A stretch of DNA of 64,000 bases, taken from Nonlabens sp. Ci31 (GTDB taxonomy: Bacteria; Bacteroidota; Bacteroidia; Flavobacteriales; Flavobacteriaceae). A program made the position numbers and the translations under genes. Below are positions 1 through 8,804 of this stretch, one piece after another (the first letter of the stretch is position 1; every line of letters starts with the position of its first letter). The notes under the pieces were generated by a model. It had not been told where the DNA came from. It worked only from the letters and a program-made list of their open reading frames with translations, and did not search any database. The stretch is from positions 3,283,501 through 3,347,500 of the forward strand of contig NZ_CP043633.1 of the NCBI RefSeq assembly GCF_012974865.1, given 5' to 3'.

Positions 1-1070
1 GCTTTTTTAATGTGATGCAATTGAATCAATTCAGATGCTTTGATTCCCGTTTCTTCTCTCAATTCTTTGATCACACGCTCCGCAAGTTGTTGATCACTTA
101 ATTGATGCTTTTTAATAACAGATACACTGATTACAATCCTGTGATTTTCAAAAACATCTTGTAAAAAATGAAAATTATTGATCAATACCTCTCCGTTAGA
201 TACTAAACCTATGATGGCCTCGTCAAAACCGGCGTGGTCTGTTTCAAAATAGAGAACCGTTACTTGGTGCCATGGAATCATTTCTTTAGGTAAATTAGGA
301 ACTACATCTCCCGCTGGGGCTGCAACAATCGTGTAATCTGACAAAAACTTTTCTCCATTTTCCAATGTGATTTTATTTCCTAAGACAGCACTTACTTTTT
401 GTTTTAACTGAATAGTACCTTTGGGTAGATGAGAAGCCAGTTGCTCTGGAATTGCCTTGATACCGCCAGCGGGTATGGTTGCATTGCCCTCTGTAAACAT
501 TTTGAAGACAAATTCAAACATGCGACTGCTGGTCGCTAGCTCTGTTTCTAAGAATATACCTGCATAAAAAGGTGTAAAGAAACTGGATATCATCTTTTGA
601 GAAAACCCGTATTCTTCCAGATAGGTTTTTGTAGTCGTTTCTGGTGAAGCAAACACCTCTTGAAGTGTTTTTTGTTTTAGCTTTCGCGAAAGCGAGAACA
701 CCAACCATTTATCTTTTAAAGATCCGACTCCTGCAACTAAGGTGCTCCATAAGAAACTGTAATCTCTAGAAGCATCACCAAGCCTATAAGTCTTACCGTC
801 TTTGAAAATCATGGACCCAGGAACGAATTTGCGCAATTTTAAAGCTTCTACATCTAGAAATTCATGTACCGCCGGATAGGCATCCAGCATCACTTGGAAA
901 CCCTGATCGAGTATCAAGCCATTTTTAATAACGCTATTCACGCGTCCTCCCACAAATGAATTGACATCATATATGGTTGATTTATAACCAGCGTTTTGTA
1001 AAGTTAAAGCAGCAGTTAGACCACTAACTCCAGCGCCTATAATAGTAATTTGGGGTTGGCTTTTTTCCAT
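1..1070 (-). CDS. FAD-dependent oxidoreductase (phytoene desaturase/amine oxidase-like), 3' end outside window
   Basis: The frame is open from the ATG at 1070 to the window edge, giving about 356 residues with no stop, so the C-terminus is missing. The N-terminus has the Rossmann dinucleotide motif GAGVSG followed by a run typical of the flavin-containing amine oxidase/phytoene desaturase superfamily, and GGR about 30 residues later, the usual second FAD contact. Substrate cannot be told from sequence; carotenoid, porphyrin and generic amine oxidase-like enzymes share this fold. A copy of the dispersed palindrome at 681-694 lies inside the gene and reads Ser-Leu-Ser-Arg-Lys-Leu here, not the usual AFAKA frame. 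The gene is divergent from the MscS gene. Confidence 0.8.
   Translation of the reverse strand, partial: MEKSQPQITIIGAGVSGLTAALTLQNAGYKSTIYDVNSFVGGRVNSVIKNGLILDQGFQVMLDAYPAVHEFLDVEALKLRKFVPGSMIFKDGKTYRLGDASRDYSFLWSTLVAGVGSLKDKWLVFSLSRKLKQKTLQEVFASPETTTKTYLEEYGFSQKMISSFFTPFYAGIFLETELATSSRMFEFVFKMFTEGNATIPAGGIKAIPEQLASHLPKGTIQLKQKVSAVLGNKITLENGEKFLSDYTIVAAPAGDVVPNLPKEMIPWHQVTVLYFETDHAGFDEAIIGLVSNGEVLINNFHFLQDVFENHRIVISVSVIKKHQLSDQQLAERVIKELREETGIKASELIQLHHIKK
681..694. repeat. dispersed palindrome copy 1 (CTTTCGCGAAAGCG)
   Basis: 14 of the 16 bases of the consensus CGCTTTCGCGAAAGCG. It lies inside the FAD oxidoreductase gene and is read as SLSRKL. Confidence 0.9.
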
Positions 1071-1145
1071 GGCGTAAAAATAATCTAGAGCAGGAGATTT
1101 CAAAGGGTTTATTCAATGCTTAACAAAAAGAATTTTAAGACCAAG

Positions 1146-1153
1146 TATCTTTA
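1146..1153 (+). promoter_or_regulatory. -7 box (TATCTTTA) for the MscS gene
   Basis: Near-match to the Bacteroidetes -7 consensus TAnnTTTG, 16 nt before the ATG at 1170. It falls inside the longer open frame starting at 1116, which argues that the ATG at 1170 is the real start. Confidence 0.5.
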
Positions 1154-1169
1154 CAAAAACACCAACTCC

Positions 1170-2096
1170 ATGTTATTGCAAGAAAATACCCAAGAAGTAG
1201 GTTTTACAGATAAAATAGTGTCCACTACGCTATCTTATTACGAACAATTTATTGAATACATACCACGACTAGGTGTAGGACTTACCATTATTATACTAGG
1301 AGTATTTATAGCTGGCTTCTTTGGTAGGTTTACAACTTCCAGAGTGAGTAAGCGCACACAAGACCCCTTGATGAGCCGTTTCTTGGGAAAAGCAATTCGT
1401 TTTATGCTCATCATTGTATTTGTAATGCTAGCGCTTAGAACAGCTGGATTAGGTGATATCAGCGCAGGGATATTAGCTACAGCTGGAGCCAGTGCCGTAG
1501 TTTTAGGATTTGCATTTAAAGATATTGGTCAGAACTTTATTGCAGGTATTATTTTAAGTTTTAACCGACCTTTTAATGTGAATGATACCGTAGAAATAGG
1601 TGCTAATTTTGGAAGGGTCAAAGAGCTCGAATTTAGATATACTAAACTTAAAACATTTGATGGTAAAGATGTGTATATTCCTAATTCTGACGTTATCACG
1701 CAGCCGGTAACCAACTATACTGAAGATGGATTCTTTCGTTGGGATTTTATAGTAGGTATCGATTATGAAGACGATATCAACCTGGCAAAGGATTGCATCA
1801 TGCAAGCTCTAAAAATAGATTCTAAAGTAATTGAAGATGAAGGACATGTCAATTATGTTATTGAAAATGAGCTAGCTACCAGCACAATAAACTTAAAGGT
1901 TTTCTTCTGGGTGGATACTTTTGATTTTGGAAGAGTTGCTAACGCAACTCGTGGTCGTGTGATTGGAAATGTAAAAAGGGCATTAATGGAAAAAGGCTTC
2001 TATTTACCAGCAGATATTCAGGAAATAAAGCTATACGGTCGTGAATCTGACTTACCTTTGTCTATTAAAGATAAACGAGTTACAAAAGATGCTTAA
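1170..2096 (+). CDS. mechanosensitive ion channel, MscS family
   Basis: Small-conductance mechanosensitive channel that would release solutes across the inner membrane on hypo-osmotic shock. Two or three hydrophobic helices lie in the first ~130 residues; the pore helix is Ala/Gly-rich (ATAGASAVVLGFAFKD) and is followed by the family signature around GQNFIAG and FNRPFNVND. The cytoplasmic beta domain and alpha/beta vestibule follow. At ~308 residues it matches the minimal MscS length. An upstream in-frame ATG at 1116 would add 18 polar residues but overlaps the probable promoter, so 1170 is chosen. The stop overlaps the start of the DUF3817 gene. Confidence 0.88.
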   Translation: MLLQENTQEVGFTDKIVSTTLSYYEQFIEYIPRLGVGLTIIILGVFIAGFFGRFTTSRVSKRTQDPLMSRFLGKAIRFMLIIVFVMLALRTAGLGDISAGILATAGASAVVLGFAFKDIGQNFIAGIILSFNRPFNVNDTVEIGANFGRVKELEFRYTKLKTFDGKDVYIPNSDVITQPVTNYTEDGFFRWDFIVGIDYEDDINLAKDCIMQALKIDSKVIEDEGHVNYVIENELATSTINLKVFFWVDTFDFGRVANATRGRVIGNVKRALMEKGFYLPADIQEIKLYGRESDLPLSIKDKRVTKDA

Positions 2097-2382
2097 ATTC
2101 TTCAAATACTTAGCTTTAGTAGAGGGCTATTCCTTTCTACTCATCCTGTTCCTTACCATGCCTCTTAAATATTTAGGCGGTGTGCTTTTACCCAATAAAA
2201 TAATGGGAATGGCTCATGGTATTCTTTTTTTAAGTTATGTAGTTATTGCCATAGTGCTGAGCCAACTGTTAAAATGGAACTTTAAAAAATTGCTAATCGT
2301 TCTCGCCATGTCGGTAGTTCCTTTTGGGACGTTCTGGATGGAAGATACCTACTTAAAAGAAGATCTAAAAGCTATTCCTTAA
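2089..2382 (+). CDS. DUF3817 family small membrane protein
   Basis: About 97 residues with three hydrophobic segments. The beginning (LVEGYSFLLIL), the middle (GMAHGILFLSYV) and the end (PFGTFWMED) match my memory of DUF3817, whose function is unknown. The ATG at 2089 overlaps the MscS stop by 8 bp, so translation is probably coupled. An earlier frame start at 2041 would lie deep inside the MscS gene and adds no conserved sequence. The stop codon overlaps that of the convergent thioesterase gene. Confidence 0.8.
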   Translation: MLKFFKYLALVEGYSFLLILFLTMPLKYLGGVLLPNKIMGMAHGILFLSYVVIAIVLSQLLKWNFKKLLIVLAMSVVPFGTFWMEDTYLKEDLKAIP

Positions 2383-2786
2383 TCAGTATCAAAACCTTTG
2401 TTTTTCATACGGTTGTGTTGGTATTCTACTTCAGTTTTACCGTGAGCTGCTGGTTTTCCGTTTTCGCCTAGATTAACTAGAATGATACTTTCGATAGTAA
2501 TAATAGTCGCATAGGTCATTTTATTGCGTACCACACACCTTAAATCGATAGAGCTATTGCCGAATTTACTGACCTCTATACCTATCTCGATAATGTCTCC
2601 AGGCTTTGCACTGCCTACAAAATTGATTTCACTCATATACTTAGTAACCACTTTTTGATTCTCTAATTGGATCACGCTATAGAGCGCTGCTTCTTCATCA
2701 ATCCATTCCAGTAACCTTCCTCCGAAGAGTGTTCCGTTAGGATTCAAGTCTTCTGGTTTGATCCATTTTCTAGTATGAAAATTCAT
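2379..2786 (-). CDS. acyl-CoA thioesterase, hotdog fold (YciA-like)
   Basis: Predicted to hydrolyse acyl-CoA to free fatty acid and CoA in the cytoplasm. The 135 residues carry the hotdog signature NPNGTLFGGRLLEWIDE, where the Asn/Asp-type residues near the long helix are catalytic in YciA-type enzymes, and the later FVGSAKPGD strand. Length is normal for a single hotdog domain. It converges on DUF3817 with overlapping stops and is divergent from the RNA methyltransferase gene, sharing a 59-bp promoter region. Chain-length preference cannot be inferred. Confidence 0.88.
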   Translation of the reverse strand: MNFHTRKWIKPEDLNPNGTLFGGRLLEWIDEEAALYSVIQLENQKVVTKYMSEINFVGSAKPGDIIEIGIEVSKFGNSSIDLRCVVRNKMTYATIITIESIILVNLGENGKPAAHGKTEVEYQHNRMKNKGFDTD

Positions 2787-2803
2787 ATGTTATAGTTTGC
2801 AAT

Positions 2804-2811
2804 CAAAGATA
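2804..2811 (-). promoter_or_regulatory. -7 box (TATCTTTG) for the thioesterase gene
   Basis: Exact TAnnTTTG match on the minus strand (CAAAGATA on plus), 17 nt before the ATG. It is interleaved with the divergent methyltransferase promoter. Confidence 0.6.
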
Positions 2812-2833
2812 CATTTGATCTACCTGAAAAACC

Positions 2834-2841
2834 TATTTTTG
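2834..2841 (+). promoter_or_regulatory. -7 box (TATTTTTG) for the RNA methyltransferase gene
   Basis: Exact TAnnTTTG match with a TTG at 2815-2817, 16 nt upstream of it. Only 4 nt separate the box from the ATG, which suggests a leaderless or nearly leaderless mRNA. Confidence 0.6.
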
Positions 2842-2845
2842 CTAT

Positions 2846-3661
2846 ATGAAACATCTTTCTAGTCCCAATAACGCGATAATACGTCATGTAGAACAACTGC
2901 AGCGTAAGAGCAAAGCACGTAAAAAAGAAGGGCTTTTTATTGTTGAGGGACAACGGGAAGTAGCTCTGGCAGCTCGTGGGGGGTATGTGATTGATCAATT
3001 ATTGATTTGTGGCCCTATCCTACTCCATAAAGATCAATTTACAAATGAAGAGGTGTATTCATTTTTTGAAATGGATCAACATCCTGAAATCATATCTGTT
3101 ACAGAAGAAGTCTATGAAAAGATGGCTTATCGCAGTGGAACTGAAGGCTGTCTCGCTTTCGCGAAAACAAAATCACAACAATTATCTGATCTCCAATTAA
3201 CAGAAAAACCATTAATCCTAATTGCCGAGTCTACCGAAAAACCAGGTAACATAGGTGCTTTATTAAGAACAGCTGATGCTGCAAAGGTAGATGCCGTAAT
3301 CATTGCTAACCCAACAGCAGATTTATATAATCCCAACGTCATACGCTCCAGTGTGGGTTGTGTTTTTACAGTACCCACAGCTGTAGGAAGCACAGAAGAA
3401 GTGATAGAGTTCTTGAAAAGCAACTCCATTAATCTTTATGCAGCGACCTTGCAAAGCAGTGAACGTTACGATCACATCGATTACAGAAACCCTAGTGCTA
3501 TAGCAGTAGGAACAGAAGCTACAGGATTATCTGAAGAAATGAGAGCGGCGGCAAAAGCTAACATCATCATTCCCATGTCTGGTGAGATAGATTCTATGAA
3601 CGTTTCTGTAAGTGCTGCAATTATGATCTTCGAGGCTAAAAGACAACGCAATTTTATTTAA
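2846..3661 (+). CDS. RNA 2'-O-methyltransferase, SpoU/TrmH family
   Basis: Transfers methyl from SAM to a ribose 2'-OH of rRNA or tRNA. Residues ~1-100 form the substrate-binding domain; the SPOUT domain follows with the three classic motifs: EKPGNIGALLRTADA, the AVGTEATGLSEE loop, and IPMSGEIDSMNVSVSAA forming the knotted SAM site. At 271 residues it resembles TsnR/RlmB-like enzymes; the target nucleotide cannot be assigned. A degenerate palindrome copy reads LAFAKTK near residue 105, in the linker between domains. The M48 gene follows after 18 bp, probably on the same transcript. Confidence 0.9.
   Translation: MKHLSSPNNAIIRHVEQLQRKSKARKKEGLFIVEGQREVALAARGGYVIDQLLICGPILLHKDQFTNEEVYSFFEMDQHPEIISVTEEVYEKMAYRSGTEGCLAFAKTKSQQLSDLQLTEKPLILIAESTEKPGNIGALLRTADAAKVDAVIIANPTADLYNPNVIRSSVGCVFTVPTAVGSTEEVIEFLKSNSINLYAATLQSSERYDHIDYRNPSAIAVGTEATGLSEEMRAAAKANIIIPMSGEIDSMNVSVSAAIMIFEAKRQRNFI
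3154..3166. repeat. dispersed palindrome copy 2 (degenerate right arm)
   Basis: CGCTTTCGCGAAA followed by ACA where the consensus has GCG. It lies inside the RNA methyltransferase gene, read as LAFAK. Confidence 0.75.
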
Positions 3662-3679
3662 ACATCTATAATTAGTTAC

Positions 3680-4924
3680 ATGACTTCAACCACCATATTT
3701 TATATTATAATAGGAATACTCGTTTTTGACTTTTTATTAGAACGTATTTTAGGATTTCTTAATTATACTTGGTACTCCAAGCCTATTCCAAAAGACCTGT
3801 CAGACGTTTATGATCAAGCAGCCTATGAAAAATCTCAGGAATATAAAAAAGCTAATTTCAGGTTTGGATTGATGTCAAGCACTTTTTCCTTTCTAGGAAT
3901 TTTAGTGTTTCTGTCTTTCCAAGGTTTTGCTGTAGTAGATGAAATCGCTAGAAGCTATGCAACTAATCAAATCCTGGTGGCTCTATTATTTTTTGGAATT
4001 ATGATGCTGGCAAGTGAGCTTCTTTCATTGCCTTTTTCTATTTATTCAACCTTTGTGATTGAAGAGAAATTTGGTTTTAATAAAACCACAGTAAAGACTT
4101 TTATTTTAGATAAAGTTAAAGGTTATTTCTTAACCGCCCTCTTGGGTGGTGGTATCCTTTCTTTAATTATTCTTTGCTATGACTGGGCCGGAGCTAATTT
4201 CTGGTGGTATGTATGGATTTTGATATTTATGATATCCCTATTCCTGAATATGTTTTATGCCAAATTATTCGTACCTCTTTTCAATAAACAGGCACCGCTA
4301 GAAGAAGGGGCCTTGAAAAATAAAATCAGTGATTATGCAGCTAGCGTAGGATTTCAATTAGACAAGGTTTTTGTCATTGACGGAAGTAAACGTTCTACAA
4401 AGGCAAATGCTTATTTTAGTGGTTTCGGTAGTGAGAAAAGAGTTACTTTATACGATACGTTGATAGAACAATTAACTGAGGAGGAGATAGTCGCTGTCCT
4501 TGCTCATGAAGTAGGTCATTACAAAAGAAAGCACATCGTTTACAATTTGACAGCAGGAACTCTAACTACTGGTTTTACACTTTGGCTATTTTCTTTATTT
4601 GTTGATAGCAGTTTATTATCAGATGCCTTAGGAGTTAGTATTCCTTCTTTTCATGTAGGACTGGTTGCTTTTGGTTTGCTCTATGCACCTATTTCAACGC
4701 TTACGGGTATTGTCATGAGTTTATTATCGAGAAGGTTTGAATATCAAGCTGATTATTACGCCAAGGATACCTACAAGAAAGAACCGCTTATCAGTGGTTT
4801 AAAAACACTTTCTAAAACAAGTTTAAGCAATCTAACTCCGCACCCAGCCTACGTTTGGTTTCATTATTCGCATCCTAGTTTACAACAGCGTATTACTGCT
4901 ATGAATAGCGATGTCGTTTATTAG
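3680..4924 (+). CDS. M48 family zinc metallopeptidase (Ste24/CAAX protease-like)
   Basis: Integral inner-membrane zinc protease. The N-terminal ~200 residues have several transmembrane helices and the Ste24-type N-terminal domain (IEEKFGFNKTT). The zinc site HEVGH has His276, Glu277 and His280; the third ligand is in EYQAD near residue 354. The 414-residue length agrees with bacterial Ste24 homologues. Bacteria lack the a-factor substrate, so a role in membrane-protein quality control is inferred by family only. It sits 18 bp after the methyltransferase gene. Confidence 0.9.
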   Translation: MTSTTIFYIIIGILVFDFLLERILGFLNYTWYSKPIPKDLSDVYDQAAYEKSQEYKKANFRFGLMSSTFSFLGILVFLSFQGFAVVDEIARSYATNQILVALLFFGIMMLASELLSLPFSIYSTFVIEEKFGFNKTTVKTFILDKVKGYFLTALLGGGILSLIILCYDWAGANFWWYVWILIFMISLFLNMFYAKLFVPLFNKQAPLEEGALKNKISDYAASVGFQLDKVFVIDGSKRSTKANAYFSGFGSEKRVTLYDTLIEQLTEEEIVAVLAHEVGHYKRKHIVYNLTAGTLTTGFTLWLFSLFVDSSLLSDALGVSIPSFHVGLVAFGLLYAPISTLTGIVMSLLSRRFEYQADYYAKDTYKKEPLISGLKTLSKTSLSNLTPHPAYVWFHYSHPSLQQRITAMNSDVVY

Positions 4925-5027
4925 GTTTAGGAGTTGGTAAGTTGCACAAATAGTATAAGAAAGTAAATCAATTAGTAATTAGCACTTTAATGAGACGCAC
5001 TTTAATCGCAATAGCAAAATGAAGGCC

Positions 5028-5246
5028 ATGAAACTAAAAACAAAAATTCTTTTTGCACTCGTCGCTTGCCTTACCTTAGGATTAGCACCCTTTAGACCTG
5101 AACCTCATATATGGGGCAAATTGAAATGGATTGCTGGTGGTGCAAAAGGAATGGGATTCATGGATTATTGGGATACCTTTCTTCACGGTGTGCCATGGCT
5201 GTTTTTTGCTTACTTTTTAATTGTTGCACTATTGAGGAAAAAGTGA
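5028..5246 (+). CDS. small conserved membrane protein, unknown function
   Basis: About 72 residues (75 if the upstream ATG at 5019 is used): a positively charged start, a hydrophobic helix, a short Trp/Gly-rich loop (PEPHIWGKLKWI, GGAKGMGFMDYWD) and a second hydrophobic helix ending in Arg-Lys-Lys. The loop is too ordered in composition to be chance. I recall similar small proteins in Flavobacteriaceae, sometimes carrying an uninformative transporter name, but nothing here supports transport. Confidence 0.65.
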   Translation: MKLKTKILFALVACLTLGLAPFRPEPHIWGKLKWIAGGAKGMGFMDYWDTFLHGVPWLFFAYFLIVALLRKK

Positions 5247-5324
5247 TAATTTAGAATGGATTATAAATAGGTGATTGTACTGAATGGAAAACTTCCTTAT
5301 TTACCATTATACATATAAAACATC

Positions 5325-5813
5325 ATGAAGAATCTTAAAATTATAGGCCGCTTAGCATTTTTGTTGGTAAGCGTCCTGAACGCGCAGTCACAGATAACCC
5401 ATACATCTGAAAAGTATCACATTCAGTTTACTACTACTCAGGATATAGCTGTTTACGAGACTGAGTCAGATCGAGTTTTAGGTTTTGAAAATGATGATTT
5501 TGCGATAGATATTGAAGTTTTTGAATTATCTGAGGTAAACTCTAGCTATTTAGATGATTTAAAAAAGACAACAAGATCAATCGCTAGTCAGTTGTCGCTC
5601 AGGGATGTGCAACAAGCGATTCCATTATCTAACCTAACTAGTGGATATTATGTAAGAGCTACAGATATTGATGGTGAAGATGTTATACCTGTCTTTGTAG
5701 GAGTTATACATAACAAATCAAAACAATTAATTTACGAAATAACAGTCTATTGTTATGACTTAGACTTAGGAAAAGGACGTAAAACGATAGAGAGTTTTAG
5801 ATTAATGGAATAA
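5325..5813 (+). CDS. secreted protein of unknown function
   Basis: 162 residues with an N-terminal signal peptide (hydrophobic core after a KNLK start, probable cleavage after NAQS) and an acidic mature part rich in beta-prone stretches. I do not recognise a named family. It has no Cys lipobox and only one cysteine near the end. It stands alone between the small membrane gene and the DoxX-like gene, with a spacing of about 70-80 bp on each side. Confidence 0.65.
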   Translation: MKNLKIIGRLAFLLVSVLNAQSQITHTSEKYHIQFTTTQDIAVYETESDRVLGFENDDFAIDIEVFELSEVNSSYLDDLKKTTRSIASQLSLRDVQQAIPLSNLTSGYYVRATDIDGEDVIPVFVGVIHNKSKQLIYEITVYCYDLDLGKGRKTIESFRLME

Positions 5814-5883
5814 AAGAGCAATCTCCCCTAATTTCAACATATAATTAACGTAACCAATTAAGGATATGCTGTAATTTGGGATC

Positions 5884-6231
5884 ATGAAAACTTTTGATCT
5901 CCTACTCTATTTTACCATAGTTTCTTTCCTCTTTTTTGGAATGAACTGCATGTTTAATCCGCGCATGAGGTTGGAATTCACAAGGTACGGCTTGAACACC
6001 TTACAGCGCTTACTCACTGGGTTTTTTCAGGTAATGGGCGCTGTAGGTCTCCTTTATGGTATCTTTAATACCAAAGTAGGTATAGCTGCCTCTGCAGGCC
6101 TATGTGTTTTAATGTTTTCTGGATTACTTGTTCGGATAAGAATAAAAGATAGTTTATATAAGTCATCCCCCGCTCTTGTTTTTATGGTCCTTAGCGGTAT
6201 TATTTGCTATAGATTTATAAAATTACTCTAA
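5884..6231 (+). CDS. DoxX-like membrane protein
   Basis: 115 residues with four hydrophobic helices, the layout of DoxX-like proteins. The C-terminal part (RIKDSLYKSSPALVFMVLS) is clearly homologous to the convergent gene at 6384-6761 (KIRDSFKKSFPAALFLVLS), so the two are paralogues placed tail to tail. DoxX-family members are small membrane proteins of poorly defined, often redox-linked role; no cofactor motif is visible here. Confidence 0.7.
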   Translation: MKTFDLLLYFTIVSFLFFGMNCMFNPRMRLEFTRYGLNTLQRLLTGFFQVMGAVGLLYGIFNTKVGIAASAGLCVLMFSGLLVRIRIKDSLYKSSPALVFMVLSGIICYRFIKLL

Positions 6232-6383
6232 ATAAAAGGAGTTGTGTGTCAATAAGTAACCTTATAATTATAACAGAAGCACCCTGTTAAGTCTAGGGTT
6301 TTGTAGCTAGTAGAAAAGCCTGCCTATTTTATAAACTCGCACTCCATTATCTATAGTTACTATAAAACAAAGTAAGTAAGGAT

Positions 6384-6761
6384 CTATTGACCTATAAAAA
6401 GAGTAATAACAGAAAGTACTAAAAAGAGGGCCGCAGGAAATGATTTTTTAAAGGAATCCCTTATTTTAAAATGCATAAAAATTGCTCCAGTCATAAGAAC
6501 AGCAATACCTATTGCACCTATATATTCTGTCACCGGGAAAAATATAGAAATAAGCAACAATATCGCACAAAGACTTTTTAAGGTCCCCACTGCGATCATC
6601 GCATTTTTAGAGAGCCCGTAAGCAGAAAACTCTTCTTCCATACTACTGGCATTTGCTCCACGCCAAGGGGTACTTTTATTTCTATTTAATAACCACACAT
6701 TAAGAATACTAAATCCTACACCTAGTTTAATAATAATTTCTATAATGTCGATAAATCCCAT
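6384..6761 (-). CDS. DoxX-like membrane protein, paralogue of the convergent neighbour
   Basis: 125 residues with four predicted transmembrane helices. It contains the block KIRDSFKKSFPAALF, matching the gene at 5884-6231. The loop after helix 1 (WRGANASSMEEEFSAYGLS) resembles the DoxX-like family pattern of a short polar segment before helix 2. No operon partner: the next leftward gene upstream begins at 8383. A T-rich tract directly precedes the start codon. Confidence 0.7.
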   Translation of the reverse strand: MGFIDIIEIIIKLGVGFSILNVWLLNRNKSTPWRGANASSMEEEFSAYGLSKNAMIAVGTLKSLCAILLLISIFFPVTEYIGAIGIAVLMTGAIFMHFKIRDSFKKSFPAALFLVLSVITLFIGQ

Positions 6762-6937
6762 TTTTTTATTTTTTTTTTAAAAATAGAAATTAACAACCAG
6801 TGTAGGTTATAAATTCATGCTAATAAATATATTTTTAACAAAATTTACAATATATGAGCATTTATATGGAATAACACTCCATGATGGACTCTGTTTTTTA
6901 AGAAATAAAAAACAGAAGCCTTATATCTCTTCTAAAC

Positions 6938-8383
6938 TCATACAAGCGATTGCTCCTCTAGAATCTGTTGTGCAAAATATTCACAGCTCGCAAAAGTCTC
7001 TTTGATATGCTGCATGGTAGTTCGAGGATTGATAAGGCACATACGCAATACGACTTGATCCATTAAAACTGTGGTCACCAGTAGCGCCTCTTTTGATGCA
7101 ATAACTCTTTTAGAGATCTCCTGATTAAGAACGTCCAGCTCTTTGTCCTCTAAATTCAAATGAATAGGATTGTATCTAAAATTAATGATCGCCAGAGTTG
7201 CGGGAGACACTACCTGCCATAAGGAACTTTTTCTCAACATATCTTCTACCTCTTCAGCGATATCTATGTTATAGGTTACTGCTTTTTTAAAAGCTTTCAT
7301 ACCGAAGGTTTTCAAAGACATATAAAACTTCAATGCACGAAACCTTCTCGTAAGCTGGATTCCATGATCATAGAAATTAATCTCTGAAGTATTCCCTTCT
7401 ATATCTCTTAAGTACTCTGGCTTCTCTACAAAAGTATCGTGAAGCCACTTACTTTTGCGCACTAACAAGCAACCCATTTCGTAGGGCTGAAACAGCCATT
7501 TATGTGGGTCGATCGTCAACGAGTCTGCTTTTTCAATTCCCTTTAATGCCTTGCTTCCTTTTGTTGATAATATAGCAGCTCCTCCATAAGCACCATCGAT
7601 ATGGAACCATAACTTTTCATTTTTACAGATATCGGCAATTTGCTCTAAAGGATCTACAGTTCCTGTGTTAGTTGTCCCAGCAGATGCAATGATGCAGAAT
7701 GGTTGCAAACCACTTAATCTGTCTTTAGAAATAGCATTTTTTAATTTATTAATAGCCATTTTGAATTCGCCATCAGTAGGTATAATACGTATTTGCTCCT
7801 TTTTAAATCCGATAACGCGTATCGCTTTCACGTTAGAAGAATGGGCCTGGTCAGACATATAAATGACCGCTTTAGAAAAATCATCACCACACACTTGTCT
7901 TCTTGCGGTTACCAATGCGGTAAGATTTGCCATAGAACCACCACTTGTAAAAATACCACCACCTTTTTTTGCTGGGAATTTGAACAACTTTAACAGCCAG
8001 TTCATCGTCACGATCTCCAGCTCTGCAGCTGCAGGCGATGCTGCCCAACCACCAGAAAAAATATTAAAACCTGTAGCAAGCGTATCTGCCATAACACTTA
8101 CGTAATTACTGGGCCCAGGAACGAAAGAATAGGATTTAGGATGTGAAACTATATTGCTGTGAGGCAATACGTGTTGTGTAACAAAGTCCAGAACGTCTTT
8201 AGGATTTGATGGTAATTCAGGAACTTCTTCTTCAAGCAAATCGTCCATTTCCTTTCTACTTCCTATAGCTACCGGACTCTTTTCATTTTGAGTCGTAAAA
8301 TGTTCCACTATAGAGTCAATTACCTGATAACCGTAGGTTTTCATTTCCTCTTTACTTAATTCTAATTTATGTGATTCATCCAT
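6938..8383 (-). CDS. group II PLP-dependent amino acid decarboxylase
   Basis: Decarboxylates an amino acid with a PLP cofactor in the cytoplasm. Diagnostic residues are His181 (DQAHSS) stacking on PLP, Asp263 in HIDGAYGG, and the Schiff-base lysine Lys295 in DPHKW. The glycine-rich phosphate-binding stretch TSGGSMANL is at ~147-155. At 481 residues it matches aromatic-L-amino-acid, glutamate and diaminobutyrate decarboxylases; the substrate cannot be decided without a closer family comparison. It has its own promoter and no obvious partner gene. Confidence 0.9.
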   Translation of the reverse strand: MDESHKLELSKEEMKTYGYQVIDSIVEHFTTQNEKSPVAIGSRKEMDDLLEEEVPELPSNPKDVLDFVTQHVLPHSNIVSHPKSYSFVPGPSNYVSVMADTLATGFNIFSGGWAASPAAAELEIVTMNWLLKLFKFPAKKGGGIFTSGGSMANLTALVTARRQVCGDDFSKAVIYMSDQAHSSNVKAIRVIGFKKEQIRIIPTDGEFKMAINKLKNAISKDRLSGLQPFCIIASAGTTNTGTVDPLEQIADICKNEKLWFHIDGAYGGAAILSTKGSKALKGIEKADSLTIDPHKWLFQPYEMGCLLVRKSKWLHDTFVEKPEYLRDIEGNTSEINFYDHGIQLTRRFRALKFYMSLKTFGMKAFKKAVTYNIDIAEEVEDMLRKSSLWQVVSPATLAIINFRYNPIHLNLEDKELDVLNQEISKRVIASKEALLVTTVLMDQVVLRMCLINPRTTMQHIKETFASCEYFAQQILEEQSLV

Positions 8384-8804
8384 GGCTTAACAATGACTTT
8401 AATAAGGAACAAAATTAAGCTTAATCCCTCTTAAACTCAGACTAAAACCTTGATAATGATGCAATCATACGCTTTCTCAACACATAGCAAAATGAGCGTA
8501 CGGATTATCATTTCTAGTAAGTAATCATTAGATTATAACTATACTAATTTGTGATCTGTTATGAAATTCGTTATCGTAAAAGTTCCTTAAAATTTCTTTT
8601 CAGAGATGGACTCCTCTAAAAATGGAAAAGTCGATCTAATTTCCAATTGTATAAAAAAATAGAAATTGTTGGTGGAATTGATGATTGGAGACGTGATCAT
8701 ATAAAAGTCTTCCATTAGGCTGATTGCATACGTGAGATATAGTTGGTATCAATAGCTATAGAGGTTGTTACAAAGGCAGCTATAATGCAACCGTGGTAAC
8801 CTAG
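8384..8804. other. intergenic, no gene seen
   Basis: 421 bp of AT-rich sequence. It holds the decarboxylase promoter box near 8410. No frame with coding character, tRNA or clear terminator was found; a weak inverted pair (GGTTGTTAC near 8762 and GTGGTAACC near 8792) lies close to the end of the DUF481 gene. Confidence 0.5.
8410..8417 (-). promoter_or_regulatory. -7 box (TAATTTTG) for the decarboxylase gene
   Basis: Exact TAnnTTTG match on the minus strand, 26 nt upstream of the ATG at 8383. Confidence 0.5.

Noticed and set aside
514..708. Short minus-strand frame with AFAKAKTK
   Set aside because: It is another frame of the FAD oxidoreductase, which is on the same strand and shows a far better protein sequence.
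6817..7005. 62-residue plus-strand frame between the DoxX and decarboxylase genes
   Set aside because: It overlaps the 3' end of the decarboxylase gene, has no promoter and no protein-like pattern.
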